From: Bifidobacterium breve | GTDB taxonomy: Bacteria > Actinomycetota > Thermoleophilia > Solirubrobacterales > Solirubrobacteraceae | Assembly (NCBI GenBank): GCA_945878865.1 | Contig: CAMCUD010000009.1 | Location: forward strand, 80,028-144,027 | Direction of reading: 5' to 3' | DNA: 64,000 nt | Shown: positions 50,942-59,506 of the stretch, one piece after another | Layout of the letters: each line of letters begins with the position of its first letter | Numbering within the stretch: the stretch's first letter is position 1 | Notes under the pieces: generated by a model | Databases searched by the model: none | What the model saw: only the letters and a program-made list of their open reading frames with translations | What the model was told of the DNA's origin: nothing | Made by a program: the position numbers and the translations under genes

Positions 50942-51985
50942 GTGGAGGACGAAGATCTTCCGATTCGCGGCGACCGCCGTTCGATCCTCCGTGAGGTCGG
51001 TGCGCTCGTCCTCGTGGCCGTCATCCTCGTCGTGCTCGTCAAGGTCGCGCACCCCGAGGAGCTGTGGCACCGCATCGAGCGGGCGGACCCGTGGTGGCTC
51101 ATCGCGGGCGTCGGCTTCGAGGTCCTCTCGTTCGTCGGGTACATCGCGCTGTTCCGCGGCATGTTCGTCGAGGGGATTCCACGGCTGGGGTGGGCGGCGA
51201 GCGCGGACATCACGCTTGCCGGCGTGGTCGCGACGCGCCTGTTCGCGGCCGCCGGCGCGGGTGGCATCGCGCTGACGAGCTGGGCGCTGCGCGCCGCGGG
51301 CATGGGCCTGCGCGAGACGGCCCGGTCGGTCGCCGCGTTCCTCGCGCTGCTCTACGCGTCGTACTTCGCGACGCTCACCGTCGTCTCGATCCTGCTCCTC
51401 GCCGGCCTGCACGGCGCGCACCCCGCGCTGTCGGCGTTCGGCCTGCTCGTCGGGGCGGTGCCGATCATCCTCGCGTTCGCGGCGCTGCGGATCCCCGACG
51501 ACCTCGAGCGCCGCGCGCGCAAGATGGCCGAGGGCGGCGGGCGCATGGCGAAGCTCGGCGTGCGCCTGACCACGGTCCCCGCGGTCGTCGGGGAAGCGGT
51601 GGCCGAAGCGATCGAGAAGACCCGCGAGAAGCCTGCGCTGTTCTGGTGGAGCCTGCTGTGGTGGGTCGGCGACGTCGCGCTGCTCGTCGTCACGTTCGCC
51701 GCGTTCGGCGACGTGCCGCCGCTCGGGGTCATCGTCTTCGCCTACTTCCTCGGCCACGTCGGCAACGCGCTGCCGATCCCCGGCGGCATCGGCGGCACCG
51801 AGGGCGGGATGATCGGCGTGTTCGCCGCGTGCGGCGTCGACCTCAGCCTTGCGGTCGTCGCCACGCTCACCTACCAGGCGATCTCCGTCTGGCTGCCCGT
51901 CCTTCCCGGCATCGGCGGCTTCCTGTCGCTGCGCCGCCGGGTGAAGGAGTGGCGTGCCGAGGACGCCGTTCAGGCCGCGGCCTGA
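50942..51985 (+). CDS. Flippase-like membrane protein (lysylphosphatidylglycerol synthase TM/UPF0104 family)
   Basis: A 347-residue protein with about eight membrane segments. The pattern of paired helices, ATRLFAAAGAGGIALTSWALRAAG and NALPIPGGIGGTEGGMIG is typical of the UPF0104/AglD-type family related to the MprF flippase domain. The soluble aminoacyl-transferase domain is absent, so lipid or glycolipid handling is more likely than lipid aminoacylation. GTG 50942 is chosen as probably leaderless. It overlaps the convergent P450 by 16 bases. Confidence 0.82.
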   Translation: MEDEDLPIRGDRRSILREVGALVLVAVILVVLVKVAHPEELWHRIERADPWWLIAGVGFEVLSFVGYIALFRGMFVEGIPRLGWAASADITLAGVVATRLFAAAGAGGIALTSWALRAAGMGLRETARSVAAFLALLYASYFATLTVVSILLLAGLHGAHPALSAFGLLVGAVPIILAFAALRIPDDLERRARKMAEGGGRMAKLGVRLTTVPAVVGEAVAEAIEKTREKPALFWWSLLWWVGDVALLVVTFAAFGDVPPLGVIVFAYFLGHVGNALPIPGGIGGTEGGMIGVFAACGVDLSLAVVATLTYQAISVWLPVLPGIGGFLSLRRRVKEWRAEDAVQAAA

Positions 51986-53391
51986 ACGATCACCGGCAGC
52001 CCGCCCTTCGGGCCGAGCGTCGGCGTCTGGGAGACGTGGAGCTTCCAGCCCGGCTCGAGCGCGAGGTCGAAGTCGCGCAGGATCCGGGCCATGATCGCCT
52101 TGATCTCGAGCTGCCCGAACCGCATCCCGATGCACGTGCGCGAGCCGCCGCCGAACGGCACGTAGGCGCCCTTGGGGATCTTCTTGCGGTTCGCCTCGGA
52201 GAAGCGCTCGGGGACGAACGCGTGCGGGTCCTCCCAGACGTCCGGCAGGCGGTGGCTGGCCCAGGAGACGTAGTTGATGAACGTGTCGCCCGGGACGTGG
52301 ACGCCGGCGACGGTCGTCGCTTCCACCGAGCGCCGCGGGCCGATCCACGCGGGCGGCCACAGGCGCAGGGTCTCGTCGAGCGCCATGTCCAGGCGTGGCA
52401 GCGCACCGCCGGCGAGTTGCTCGAACGACGGGGTGCCGTCGCCGAGCATGCGGCGCTCGGCATGCAGCAGGGCGAGCTCATACGGCGCGCGGGCCAGCTC
52501 GTAGACGAGGAAGCAGACGGTGGCTGTGGTGGTGTCGTGCCCGGCGAACATGAGCGTCATGACCTCGTCGCGCACGTGCGCGTCGGACAGGCTGTTGCCG
52601 TCTTCGTCCTCGGCGTCGAGCAGGAGGCTGAGGAGGTCCTCGCCGCGCTCACCGGTCCGCCGGCGCCGGGCGATCTCGCCGAAGATCAGGGCGTCGAGCC
52701 GCTGGCGCGCCGTGCGCATGCGCCGCCACGGCGTGAGCGGCCCGCGGAGCATCTGCCCGAAGAACGAATGCCCGTAGAAGCCGAGCGCGTGCTCGAACTC
52801 GGCGGCCGCGTCGAGGTCGTCCTGCGAGCGGTCGGGGTCGAAGCCGAACAGCGCCCGCATGGCGATACGCAGCGCGAGGTGGCGCGTCCAGTCGTAGAGG
52901 TCGAGCCGGTCCCCAGGTCGCCAGCCCGCGACGGCGGCCTCGATCTCGTCGTCCATGAGCGCGAGCGCCCCGGCGATCCGCTCGCGGTGGAACGCGGGCA
53001 GCATGATCTTGCGCGAGGTGCGGTGAAAGGCGCCGTCGATCGTCAGCAGCCCGTCACCGAGCAGCGGGATGAGGTCGCGGAACCCCTCGCGCCAGAGGAA
53101 GTTCGACGCGTTGCTGACGAGGATCTCGTGATTGGCCTGCGGCCCGAGCGCGAACAGGATGTCCGCCTTGAGCATGCGCAGGGAGAAGACCGGGCCGTAG
53201 CGCTCGTAGGCGCCGAGCAGGAGCGTCAGCGGCCGCCGGTTGAGGTCGACGGGCCGCAGCGCGGCGCGGCTCGTGTCCCCGGGTGGGAATCGGGCTCCCG
53301 TGCGGCGCTGGCGCGCCTGCCGCTCGAGGTCGTCCTGGAGACGGACGAGCGGGTTGTCGGACGGCCGGATCGCGGGACCGGTGAGCGCCAT
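51970..53391 (-). CDS. Cytochrome P450
   Basis: A 473-residue monooxygenase. The I-helix motif AGHDTTTA, K-helix ETLR, PERF and the heme-binding loop FGGGSRTCIGMRF (Cys at about residue 420) are intact. The N-terminus has no membrane anchor, so it is soluble and needs separate redox partners; none is encoded nearby. The substrate is unknown; a hydrophobic lipid or terpene would fit its length class. ATG 53391 is chosen. Confidence 0.93.
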   Translation of the reverse strand: MALTGPAIRPSDNPLVRLQDDLERQARQRRTGARFPPGDTSRAALRPVDLNRRPLTLLLGAYERYGPVFSLRMLKADILFALGPQANHEILVSNASNFLWREGFRDLIPLLGDGLLTIDGAFHRTSRKIMLPAFHRERIAGALALMDDEIEAAVAGWRPGDRLDLYDWTRHLALRIAMRALFGFDPDRSQDDLDAAAEFEHALGFYGHSFFGQMLRGPLTPWRRMRTARQRLDALIFGEIARRRRTGERGEDLLSLLLDAEDEDGNSLSDAHVRDEVMTLMFAGHDTTTATVCFLVYELARAPYELALLHAERRMLGDGTPSFEQLAGGALPRLDMALDETLRLWPPAWIGPRRSVEATTVAGVHVPGDTFINYVSWASHRLPDVWEDPHAFVPERFSEANRKKIPKGAYVPFGGGSRTCIGMRFGQLEIKAIMARILRDFDLALEPGWKLHVSQTPTLGPKGGLPVIVQAAA

Positions 53392-53447
53392 CGGGGGAGC
53401 GTACCCCCGGGTATGGAAGCGGTGCGCCAGTCGATGCAGAAGCGCCT

Positions 53448-53484
53448 GCGCCCGGTGCTCCACAGGGGACGGAGCACCGGGCGC
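53448..53484 (-). terminator. Terminator-like hairpin after the RTX-type gene
   Basis: Perfect 14-bp arms GCGCCCGGTGCTCC and GGAGCACCGGGCGC with a 9-base loop. It lies between the RTX-type gene and the P450 gene, both on the minus strand, so it probably ends transcripts from the former 126 bp after its stop. Confidence 0.65.
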
Positions 53485-53609
53485 AATCCGGGCCGGACGC
53501 TGTCAGGGGTGCGTCCGGACCCGGCCCCCCATGGGATCCCGTCCACCGTGCATGTCTTCCCGGGCAGGGCACGGTCGTGGAGTGAAACGGGGTCCCAGGT
53601 TGTGCAAGC

Positions 53610-54590
53610 TCAGCTCTGCAGGCGGTCCTCCGAGGGGGATTCCTCACGGTCCTCCGGCACGGCGTCGGCCTTCTTCGGCGCCTTGCGCTCGACGGTCTCG
53701 CAGGAGCCGTTCGGGTTCTCGGGCGTCGCGTCGACGATCACGTCCTGGAGGTCGAGCAGCGCCCGGTCGTCCCCCGGGCCGCAGTCGATGCGGTCGGCCT
53801 CGCCGTCGCGCGTGCGGAAGGTGTCGTCGCCGTTCTCGCCGACGAGCGTGTCGCCGACGGTGTCGTCGTCGCCTGTGACATCGCCACGCGCCAGCGCCCA
53901 CAGGACGTCGTCGCCTTCGCCGCCGTACGTCGTGTCGACGCCGAGGTTGGCGAAGATCACGTCGTCGCCGGGCCCACCGTACTGCGTGTCGTCGCCCCGG
54001 CCACCCGACATCCGGTCGTTGCCGTTGTCGCCGCGCAGCTCATCGCGCCCGTCGCCGCCGTGGAGGCGGTCGTCGCCCTCGCCGCCGCCGATCTTGTCGT
54101 CACCCGCGCCGCCGAAGACGCGGTCGGCGCCCCCGGGCGCGGCGCTGTCCGCGCTGTCGCCCTGGAGCACGTCGTCGCCAGCGTTGCCGAACAGGCGGTC
54201 CTTGCCCTCGCCGCCCTGGATGGTGTCCGTGCCGGGACCGCCGAAGAGCCGATCGTTGTCGCGGTCGCCGGCGAGCTTGTCGTCGCCGCGGCCGCCGAGC
54301 GCGTAGTCGTTGCCGTCGCCGCCGAGGACGGTGTCGTTGCCGTCGCTGGCCCACGCGCGGTCGGCGCCCGGGCCGGCGTCGATCACGTCGTCACCCGCGA
54401 GCGCGCGCACGCGATCGTTGCCCGCCTGGGCGGTGATCGTGTCGGCGGCGGGCGTGCCCGTCAGACGGTCGGCGTCGTCGGTCCCGGTGACGGTGTTCGC
54501 GAAGGCGACCGCCACCGTGGTCGCGGTGATCGCAAGGACGCTGATGGCGGTGGTCGAAAGCGTGCGGGGGGAAGGCATCAGGCGGGTCAT
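53610..54590 (-). CDS. Secreted RTX-type calcium-binding repeat protein
   Basis: A 326-residue exported protein. A signal peptide (about residues 1-31) is followed by about fifteen nonapeptide-like repeats of GGxGxDxxx type (GGDGNDYAL, GGPGTDTIQ, GGEGKDRLF and so on), which bind calcium in a parallel beta-roll. The end is charged, with one likely disulphide (IDCGPG, GSCETV). There is no catalytic domain, so it is probably an extracellular structural or binding protein. Unlike typical RTX proteins it has an N-terminal signal peptide, so a dedicated type I exporter is not needed. Confidence 0.85.
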   Translation of the reverse strand: MTRLMPSPRTLSTTAISVLAITATTVAVAFANTVTGTDDADRLTGTPAADTITAQAGNDRVRALAGDDVIDAGPGADRAWASDGNDTVLGGDGNDYALGGRGDDKLAGDRDNDRLFGGPGTDTIQGGEGKDRLFGNAGDDVLQGDSADSAAPGGADRVFGGAGDDKIGGGEGDDRLHGGDGRDELRGDNGNDRMSGGRGDDTQYGGPGDDVIFANLGVDTTYGGEGDDVLWALARGDVTGDDDTVGDTLVGENGDDTFRTRDGEADRIDCGPGDDRALLDLQDVIVDATPENPNGSCETVERKAPKKADAVPEDREESPSEDRLQS

Positions 54591-54668
54591 TCGCTGCTAC
54601 TGTGATCCGGCCCTTTGAACACCGCACGGCACGCCCGGTTGCGGTGGGGCATACTTTCCAGCCTCGCT

Positions 54669-54742
<74 letters not shown>

Positions 54743-54763
54743 CTCCGCTCTGGGAGTTCCACG

Positions 54764-54787
54764 AAGCCCCGCATGTCGCGGGGCTTT
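54764..54787 (+). terminator. Rho-independent terminator of tRNA-Asp
   Basis: AAGCCCCGC and GCGGGGCTT form a 9-bp stem with loop ATGTC, followed by a short T-run. It lies 21 bp after the tRNA. Confidence 0.85.
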
Positions 54788-54853
54788 CGTCGTTCTGGAG
54801 GACGAACAGCGCGTCGCGGCGGCCAGGCTCCTGCCGACAGGCGGGCGGCGGTG

Positions 54854-54874
54854 TGTAGCACTTGCAGTGCTACA
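54854..54874. promoter_or_regulatory. Autoregulatory operator of the VapBC module
   Basis: Perfect 9-bp arms TGTAGCACT and AGTGCTACA with a 3-bp centre, ending 8 bases before the antitoxin ATG. The right arm overlaps a TACAGT -10-like box, so the antitoxin-toxin complex would block its own promoter. Confidence 0.75.
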
Positions 54875-54882
54875 GTTGCGGC

Positions 54883-55167
54883 ATGGAACGGATCGGCGTT
54901 CGAGAGCTCCGCCAGAACGCCTCGCGCTATCTCGCCCTGGTCAAGGCCGGGGAGACCGTCGAAGTGACCGAGCGCGGCAGGCTCGTCGCCGTGCTGTCCC
55001 CGCCCGGAGCGGCGAGAAGCGCGCGAGACGAGCTGGTCGCTGCGGGCCGTCTCATCCCTGCGAGCAGCCCCAGCGGGCGTCTGCGGTCGTCGCGTCCGAT
55101 CTCGGTCCCCGCTGGAGAGCCCACCAACCAAGAGCTGCTCGATGCCGAGCGCGAGGAGCGCCTGTGA
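54883..55167 (+). CDS. Type II antitoxin, Phd/YefM-like
   Basis: A 94-residue DNA-binding antitoxin. The N-terminal half (IGVRELRQNASRYLALVKAG, then EVTERGRLVAVLSP) is the prevent-host-death fold; the C-terminal tail is acidic and would wrap the toxin. A TACAGT box 7 bases before the ATG suggests a leaderless mRNA. The stop overlaps the toxin start as GTGA, the usual coupling in such modules. The operator upstream supports autoregulation. Confidence 0.88.
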   Translation: MERIGVRELRQNASRYLALVKAGETVEVTERGRLVAVLSPPGAARSARDELVAAGRLIPASSPSGRLRSSRPISVPAGEPTNQELLDAEREERL

Positions 55168-55571
55168 TCTACCTCGACGCGTCGGCGCTCATGAAGTTGG
55201 TCCGACGAGAGGCGGAGACCGACGCGTTCCGTGGGTGGCTGAACGACCGCCCCGACGAGCCTGCGGTCACGAGTGAGCTGGGACGCGTCGAGGTCCTTCG
55301 CGCCGCGAGGCGCAGCGGCCAGGCGGTCCTCGCGGAAGCTCGCGCGCTGGTCGGCGACCTCGACCTCGTTCCTCTCGACCGGGCGGTGCAGGATCTCGCG
55401 AGCGACATCGGCGACCCGCTGCTTCCCACCCTCGACGCGTTGCACCTGGCGTCCGCGTTGCTCCTCGGCGAGGTTCTCACGACGTTCGTCGCCTACGACC
55501 ACCGGCTCGTGACCGGGGCACGCGCAGCCGGGCTTCAGGTCGTCTCGCCCGGCCAATCCCCACCCGGGTAG
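55164..55571 (+). CDS. vapC: VapC-type PIN-domain toxin ribonuclease
   Basis: A 135-residue PIN nuclease. The acidic metal-binding residues are in place: Asp5 (YLDASAL), Glu at about 43 (ELGRVEVLRA), Asp at about 93 (TLDALHLASA) and Asp at about 114 (VAYDHRL). Such toxins cut tRNA or rRNA when free of the antitoxin. The GTG start overlaps the antitoxin stop. The RNA target is unknown. Confidence 0.9.
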   Translation: MIYLDASALMKLVRREAETDAFRGWLNDRPDEPAVTSELGRVEVLRAARRSGQAVLAEARALVGDLDLVPLDRAVQDLASDIGDPLLPTLDALHLASALLLGEVLTTFVAYDHRLVTGARAAGLQVVSPGQSPPG

Positions 55572-55695
55572 CGTCGGGCGTGCCCGCTGGCGGTGTGACC
55601 GCGCCACGGTCGACGGGCGCTTGGACCGATCGCGGCCACAACTCGGTCCCGCTGCTGCGGCATAGGGTGCGTCAGGTCGACGAAGGAGAGATCGC

Positions 55696-57208
55696 TTGAC
55701 CAGCCTGCCGTTCTCCGGTGCGCACTGGGTGGACCACCTCGCGCGTCACGCCTACAGCCAGCCGGACGCCGTGGCGTTCCGCTTCGAGGGCGAGTCCATC
55801 ACATGGGCCCAGCTCCAGGACCGCGTCGCCCGGGCCGCCAACGCGCTCGCCGAGCGCGGCGTCGGCATGGGGGACCGCGTCGCGCTGCTCATGACGAACC
55901 GTCCCGAGTTCGTCGACGTCATGCTGGCCGCCAACGCGCTCGGGGCGATCGCCGTCCCGCTGAACTTCCGCCTGGCCCCTGGCGAGGTGGCCTACGTGCT
56001 CGAGGACAGCGGCGCGGCGCTTGTCGTGGCCGACGCGCCGCTCGCCCCGCTCGCTCGGGCTGCGAACGCCGATCCGCTGCTTGTCGTCGGCGAGGACTAC
56101 GACAGCGCGGTCGCCTCGGCTTCGGACACGCTCCCGCACGTCGAGATCGACGAGAACGACGTGGCCGTGATCATGTACACGTCGGGCACGACCGGCCGCC
56201 CCAAGGGCGCGATGCTCACCCACCTCAACCTGCTCATGCAGGCGATCACGATCATCCGGACGTCGAAGGTCTTCGACACGGATGAGGTGGTGCTCATCAA
56301 CGTCCCGCTGTTCCACATCGCGGGTGTCGGGAACCTCGCCGCGCCGCTGCTGCTCGGCACGAAGACGGTGATCATGCCGACGATCCCGTTCACCGCCGAG
56401 TCGACGCTCGACATCGTCGAGGCCGAGGGCGTCACCGGGGCTGTTCCTCGTCCCCGCGCAGTGGCAGGTCATGTGCGCGCACCCCGACGCAACCCGGCGC
56501 ACGCAGTCGCTGCGGTCGATCTCCTGGGGTGCGGCGCCGGCGACCCAGACGCTGCTCGAGCGCATGGCCGAGGTCTTCCCGCACTGCGACGTCATCTCGG
56601 TCTTCGGCCAGACGGAGATGTCGCCGATCACGACGTCGCTGCCCTCCGAGGACGCCATCCGCAAGATGGGGTCGGTGGGCAAGCCGATCCCCACGGTCGC
56701 GGTGCGGATCGTCGACGAGGACATGCAGGACGTCGCGCCCGGCGAGGTCGGGGAGATCGTCTACCGCGGGCCGTCGACGATGGCCGGGTACTGGAACAAG
56801 CCGAAGGAGACCGAGGACGCGTTCCGCGGCGGCTGGTTTCACTCCGGCGACCTCGTGCGCGAGGACGAGGACGGGTTCATCTACGTTGTCGACCGCAAGA
56901 AGGACATGATCATCTCGGGCGGCGAGAACATCTACTGCGCCGAGGTGGAGAACGTGGTCGCGTCGCACCCCGCGGTCGAGGAGGTCGCGGTCATCGGGGT
57001 CAAGCACGAGAAGTGGGGCGAGACGCCGGTCGCCGTGATCGTCCCGGCCGACAGCGCCGCGCCGCCGACGATCGAGGACATCCACGAGCACGCCCGCGAT
57101 CTCCTGGCCTCCTACAAGAAGCCGACGAGCGTGGTCATCGTCGACGAGCTGCCGCGCAACGCGTCAGGGAAGGTGCTCAAGCACGAGCTGCGGGCGACGT
57201 ATTCCTGA
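55696..57208 (+). pseudogene. Acyl-CoA synthetase (AMP-binding), split by a +1 frameshift
   Basis: A long-chain acyl-CoA ligase of about 503 residues, encoded in two frames. The 5' part (55696 to about 56440) has MYTSGTTGRPKGAMLTH (AMP loop). The 3' part has VFGQTEMSPI, GWFHSGDLVREDEDGF, the KKDMIISGGENIY hinge and catalytic Lys in NASGKVLKHEL. A run of four G at 56437-56440 breaks the frame: with three G the protein reads on smoothly as VTGLFLVPAQWQVMCAHPD. TTG 55696 has AAGGAG upstream. It may be a sequencing error, a recent null, or a slippage site. Both halves keep normal codon use. Confidence 0.85.
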
Positions 57209-57220
57209 GGCGTCGCGCGC

Positions 57221-58375
57221 TCACCCTCGAGCGGCCTGCTCATGGTCGAGATGCTCGAACCCCGCCATGACCCACGGATCGAAGAACGATCCCGTCTGGT
57301 CGCGCATCAGGGTGATCGCGTCAGGGACGTCCATGGCGTCCTTGTACGGGCGCTCGTGGGTGAGTGCGTCGAAGACATCGGCCACCATGACGATGCGTGC
57401 TTCCACGGGAATCGCGCGTCCGGACAGGCCATGCGGGTACCCGTTGCCGTCCCACCGTTCGTGGTGGGAGAGCGCGATGGTGGCGGCCATCTGCAGGTGC
57501 GGAGAGGCGCTGTCGGCGAGCATCGCGGCGCCCGCCGTGGTGTGCGTCTTCATGACGTCGAACTCCTCCGGCGTGAGCTTGCCCGGCTTGAGCAGGATGC
57601 TGTCGGGAATCGCCACCTTCCCGATGTCATGAAGCTCGGCGGCGTACTGCAGGAGTTCCAGCGCGTCAGGCGCGAGGCCGAGGATCTCTCCCAGGGCGGC
57701 CGCTGATCGCGCCACGCGGCCGTTGTGCTGCTGTGTGTCGTCGTCGCGGTGCTCGGCCACGCGCGCGAGGTGGCGGAGCATGTCGATGCGCGCCTCCTCG
57801 AGGGCGACGGTTCGACGGGTGGCGAAGGCCTCGAGTTCGGCGTTCTGCTCGGCCAGGCGCAACTCCAACTGTCGGGTGCGCAGAAGGTTGCTGGCGCGCA
57901 GACACACCTCTTCGTGGTCGAAGGGCTTGGAGAGGAAGTCGCTGACGCCAAGGGCGAGAGCCCGGCGCCGCGTCTCGATCGTCGTGTCGGCCGTGAGCAT
58001 CAGGATCGGGACCGGCGTATCGGTCTCGCGGGCGCGGAGGCGGTGCGTGAGCTCGAACCCGTCGGGCGCCGGCATCTGCAGGTCGAGCATGATGATGTCC
58101 GGCCGGTACGACTCCACGAGGGATTCGACGTCGCTGGAGTCCGTGGTCGACCGGACATCGTCGAACCCCCAGTCCGCGAGCAGCCGGCTCAGCAGCGCGA
58201 CGTTGAATGGCGCGTCGTCGGCGATGAGCACGCGCATGGAGCGCACGTCGTCGGGGTCGCGTATCGGCTCCGGTTTCGGAGGGGCGGGGTCGTCGGGTTC
58301 GTACGCGTGGACGGGTTGCATAGAGCGCGCCTCGGTCGCGCACTCGAAGCCCTTGAGCGGTTGGGCTGTCTGCAT
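57221..58375 (-). CDS. Response regulator with HD-GYP cyclic di-GMP phosphodiesterase domain
   Basis: A 384-residue protein. After a 45-residue lead, a receiver domain (about 47-165) has the phospho-acceptor Asp in IIMLDLQMP and Lys in LSKPFDHEEV. A coiled helix joins it to an HD-GYP domain (about 195-370) with ELHDIGKVAIPD and HHERWDGNGYPHGL intact, so c-di-GMP hydrolysis is likely. No partner histidine kinase is seen in the window. ATG 58375 is taken; inner Met codons at 18 and 47 are alternatives. Confidence 0.92.
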   Translation of the reverse strand: MQTAQPLKGFECATEARSMQPVHAYEPDDPAPPKPEPIRDPDDVRSMRVLIADDAPFNVALLSRLLADWGFDDVRSTTDSSDVESLVESYRPDIIMLDLQMPAPDGFELTHRLRARETDTPVPILMLTADTTIETRRRALALGVSDFLSKPFDHEEVCLRASNLLRTRQLELRLAEQNAELEAFATRRTVALEEARIDMLRHLARVAEHRDDDTQQHNGRVARSAAALGEILGLAPDALELLQYAAELHDIGKVAIPDSILLKPGKLTPEEFDVMKTHTTAGAAMLADSASPHLQMAATIALSHHERWDGNGYPHGLSGRAIPVEARIVMVADVFDALTHERPYKDAMDVPDAITLMRDQTGSFFDPWVMAGFEHLDHEQAARG

Positions 58376-58861
58376 CGATCACATTGCGTTTCGGACTCCC
58401 CAGTTTTCAGGTAACCGGCGGGCGCGTGCGCGCATACGCAGGCCGCGGTGCCGCCGGACGGAGGATCTGGGCGGCCGCGGAGCCTGTCGTGGTGGCTCCC
58501 GCGTGAAACGTGCAGGTACCAACGCACTGCATGACAGGATTCCAAGTGCGCGGGTATGAGATGCGACGATTTCTGCCCTAAGGTACGCGCTTCAACGCGA
58601 AGCAAGGAGCGCTGCGTCTGTCCATCGCCGCTGCACGCGGACCTTGCGGGTACCAGCACGGCACGCCGGCCGCTCACGGCGTTCGGATGACGAGAAGGGG
58701 GACGGCGGGGCATGGAGGAAACCCAAGGACGTGCGCGGCAGAGAATCCGCGGAGTCCGGTCTCTCGACTTCGCGGACGAGGTTCGCCGCTGGACGCCGGC
58801 GACGCTCGACATCCTCCTCCGAGATTCGTCGCACCGGGTCGCCAAGTACTGTCCCGCTTTT
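58376..58861. other. Intergenic region between REC-HD-GYP and TetR genes
   Basis: 486 bases between divergent starts. It holds CCGCGG-rich short palindromes and a TACTGT box 12 bases before ATG 58862 that could serve a leaderless TetR start. An in-frame ATG at 58712 would extend the TetR protein by 50 residues; codon third positions there are less GC-rich than in the gene body. I looked for a cyclic di-GMP riboswitch because of the neighbours and could not recognise one. Confidence 0.5.
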
Positions 58862-59506
58862 ATGGCAGCCGAACGACCTCAGCGCCTCGCGGTGAGAGCC
58901 CCGGATCCGGTGCGCGACCGGATCATCCGCGGGCTCGCCGCCGAGATCATCGAGGGCGGGTATGCGGACGTTTCGATCGCCAGCATCGCCAAGAGCGCGA
59001 GGATTTCGAAGCGGACGTTCTACGAGCACTTCCAGGACAAGGAGGAGTGCCTCGTCGCCCTGTTCGTCGACTCGTCCCACCGCGCGCTCGACGAGCTCGA
59101 GGCCGCGATCGCCGCGGCCGAGACGCCGGAGCAGCGGCTTGCCGCCGTGGTGGACGTCCTCCTCGAGCAGGTCGTCCGTGAGCCGGCGCTGGCAGAGGCC
59201 ATGCTCTTGGACGTTCCGGCGGTACCGGGTCGGGCGGCGCTGCAACGCCGGGCAGTCGTCGACCGGATGGCGTGGCTGCTGGCCTCCGCGCATGCGGGTG
59301 CCGTCAGTGCCGCGGACCATGACCGTGGTCTGACTCCCGAGATCGCGGCTGCGCTCTGCGGTGGGATCTGGGCGATCGTCCTGCGCGAGATCGAAGGCGG
59401 ACACGTTGATCGGCTCACGCGCCTGCATGCACCGATCACCGCGTTCATCACGCGGGTCCTGGTCGGAGCGTCCTCACAGGAGCCTCCGTCGACAGACGCC
59501 GGATGA
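58862..59506 (+). CDS. TetR/AcrR-family transcriptional regulator
   Basis: A 214-residue regulator. The helix-turn-helix lies at about residues 15-62 (VSIASIAKSARISKRTFYEHF, then QDKEECLVALF). The C-terminal domain is helical and unassigned. ATG 58862 gives the usual TetR length; ATG 58712 would add an N-terminal extension of 50 residues and cannot be excluded. Its 3' end overlaps the convergent EAL gene by 59 bases, an unusually long overlap. Confidence 0.85.
   Translation: MAAERPQRLAVRAPDPVRDRIIRGLAAEIIEGGYADVSIASIAKSARISKRTFYEHFQDKEECLVALFVDSSHRALDELEAAIAAAETPEQRLAAVVDVLLEQVVREPALAEAMLLDVPAVPGRAALQRRAVVDRMAWLLASAHAGAVSAADHDRGLTPEIAAALCGGIWAIVLREIEGGHVDRLTRLHAPITAFITRVLVGASSQEPPSTDAG

Noticed and set aside
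51064..54306. A 1080-codon plus-strand frame
   Set aside because: Antisense to P450 and the RTX-type gene and out of frame with the membrane protein; no domain pattern.
58376..58711. Possible cyclic di-GMP riboswitch near the HD-GYP gene
   Set aside because: Short resemblances to the class I riboswitch (GAAA, ACGCAA) occur but the conserved core and tetraloop receptor are not assembled in order; a covariance search with the GEMM models would decide.
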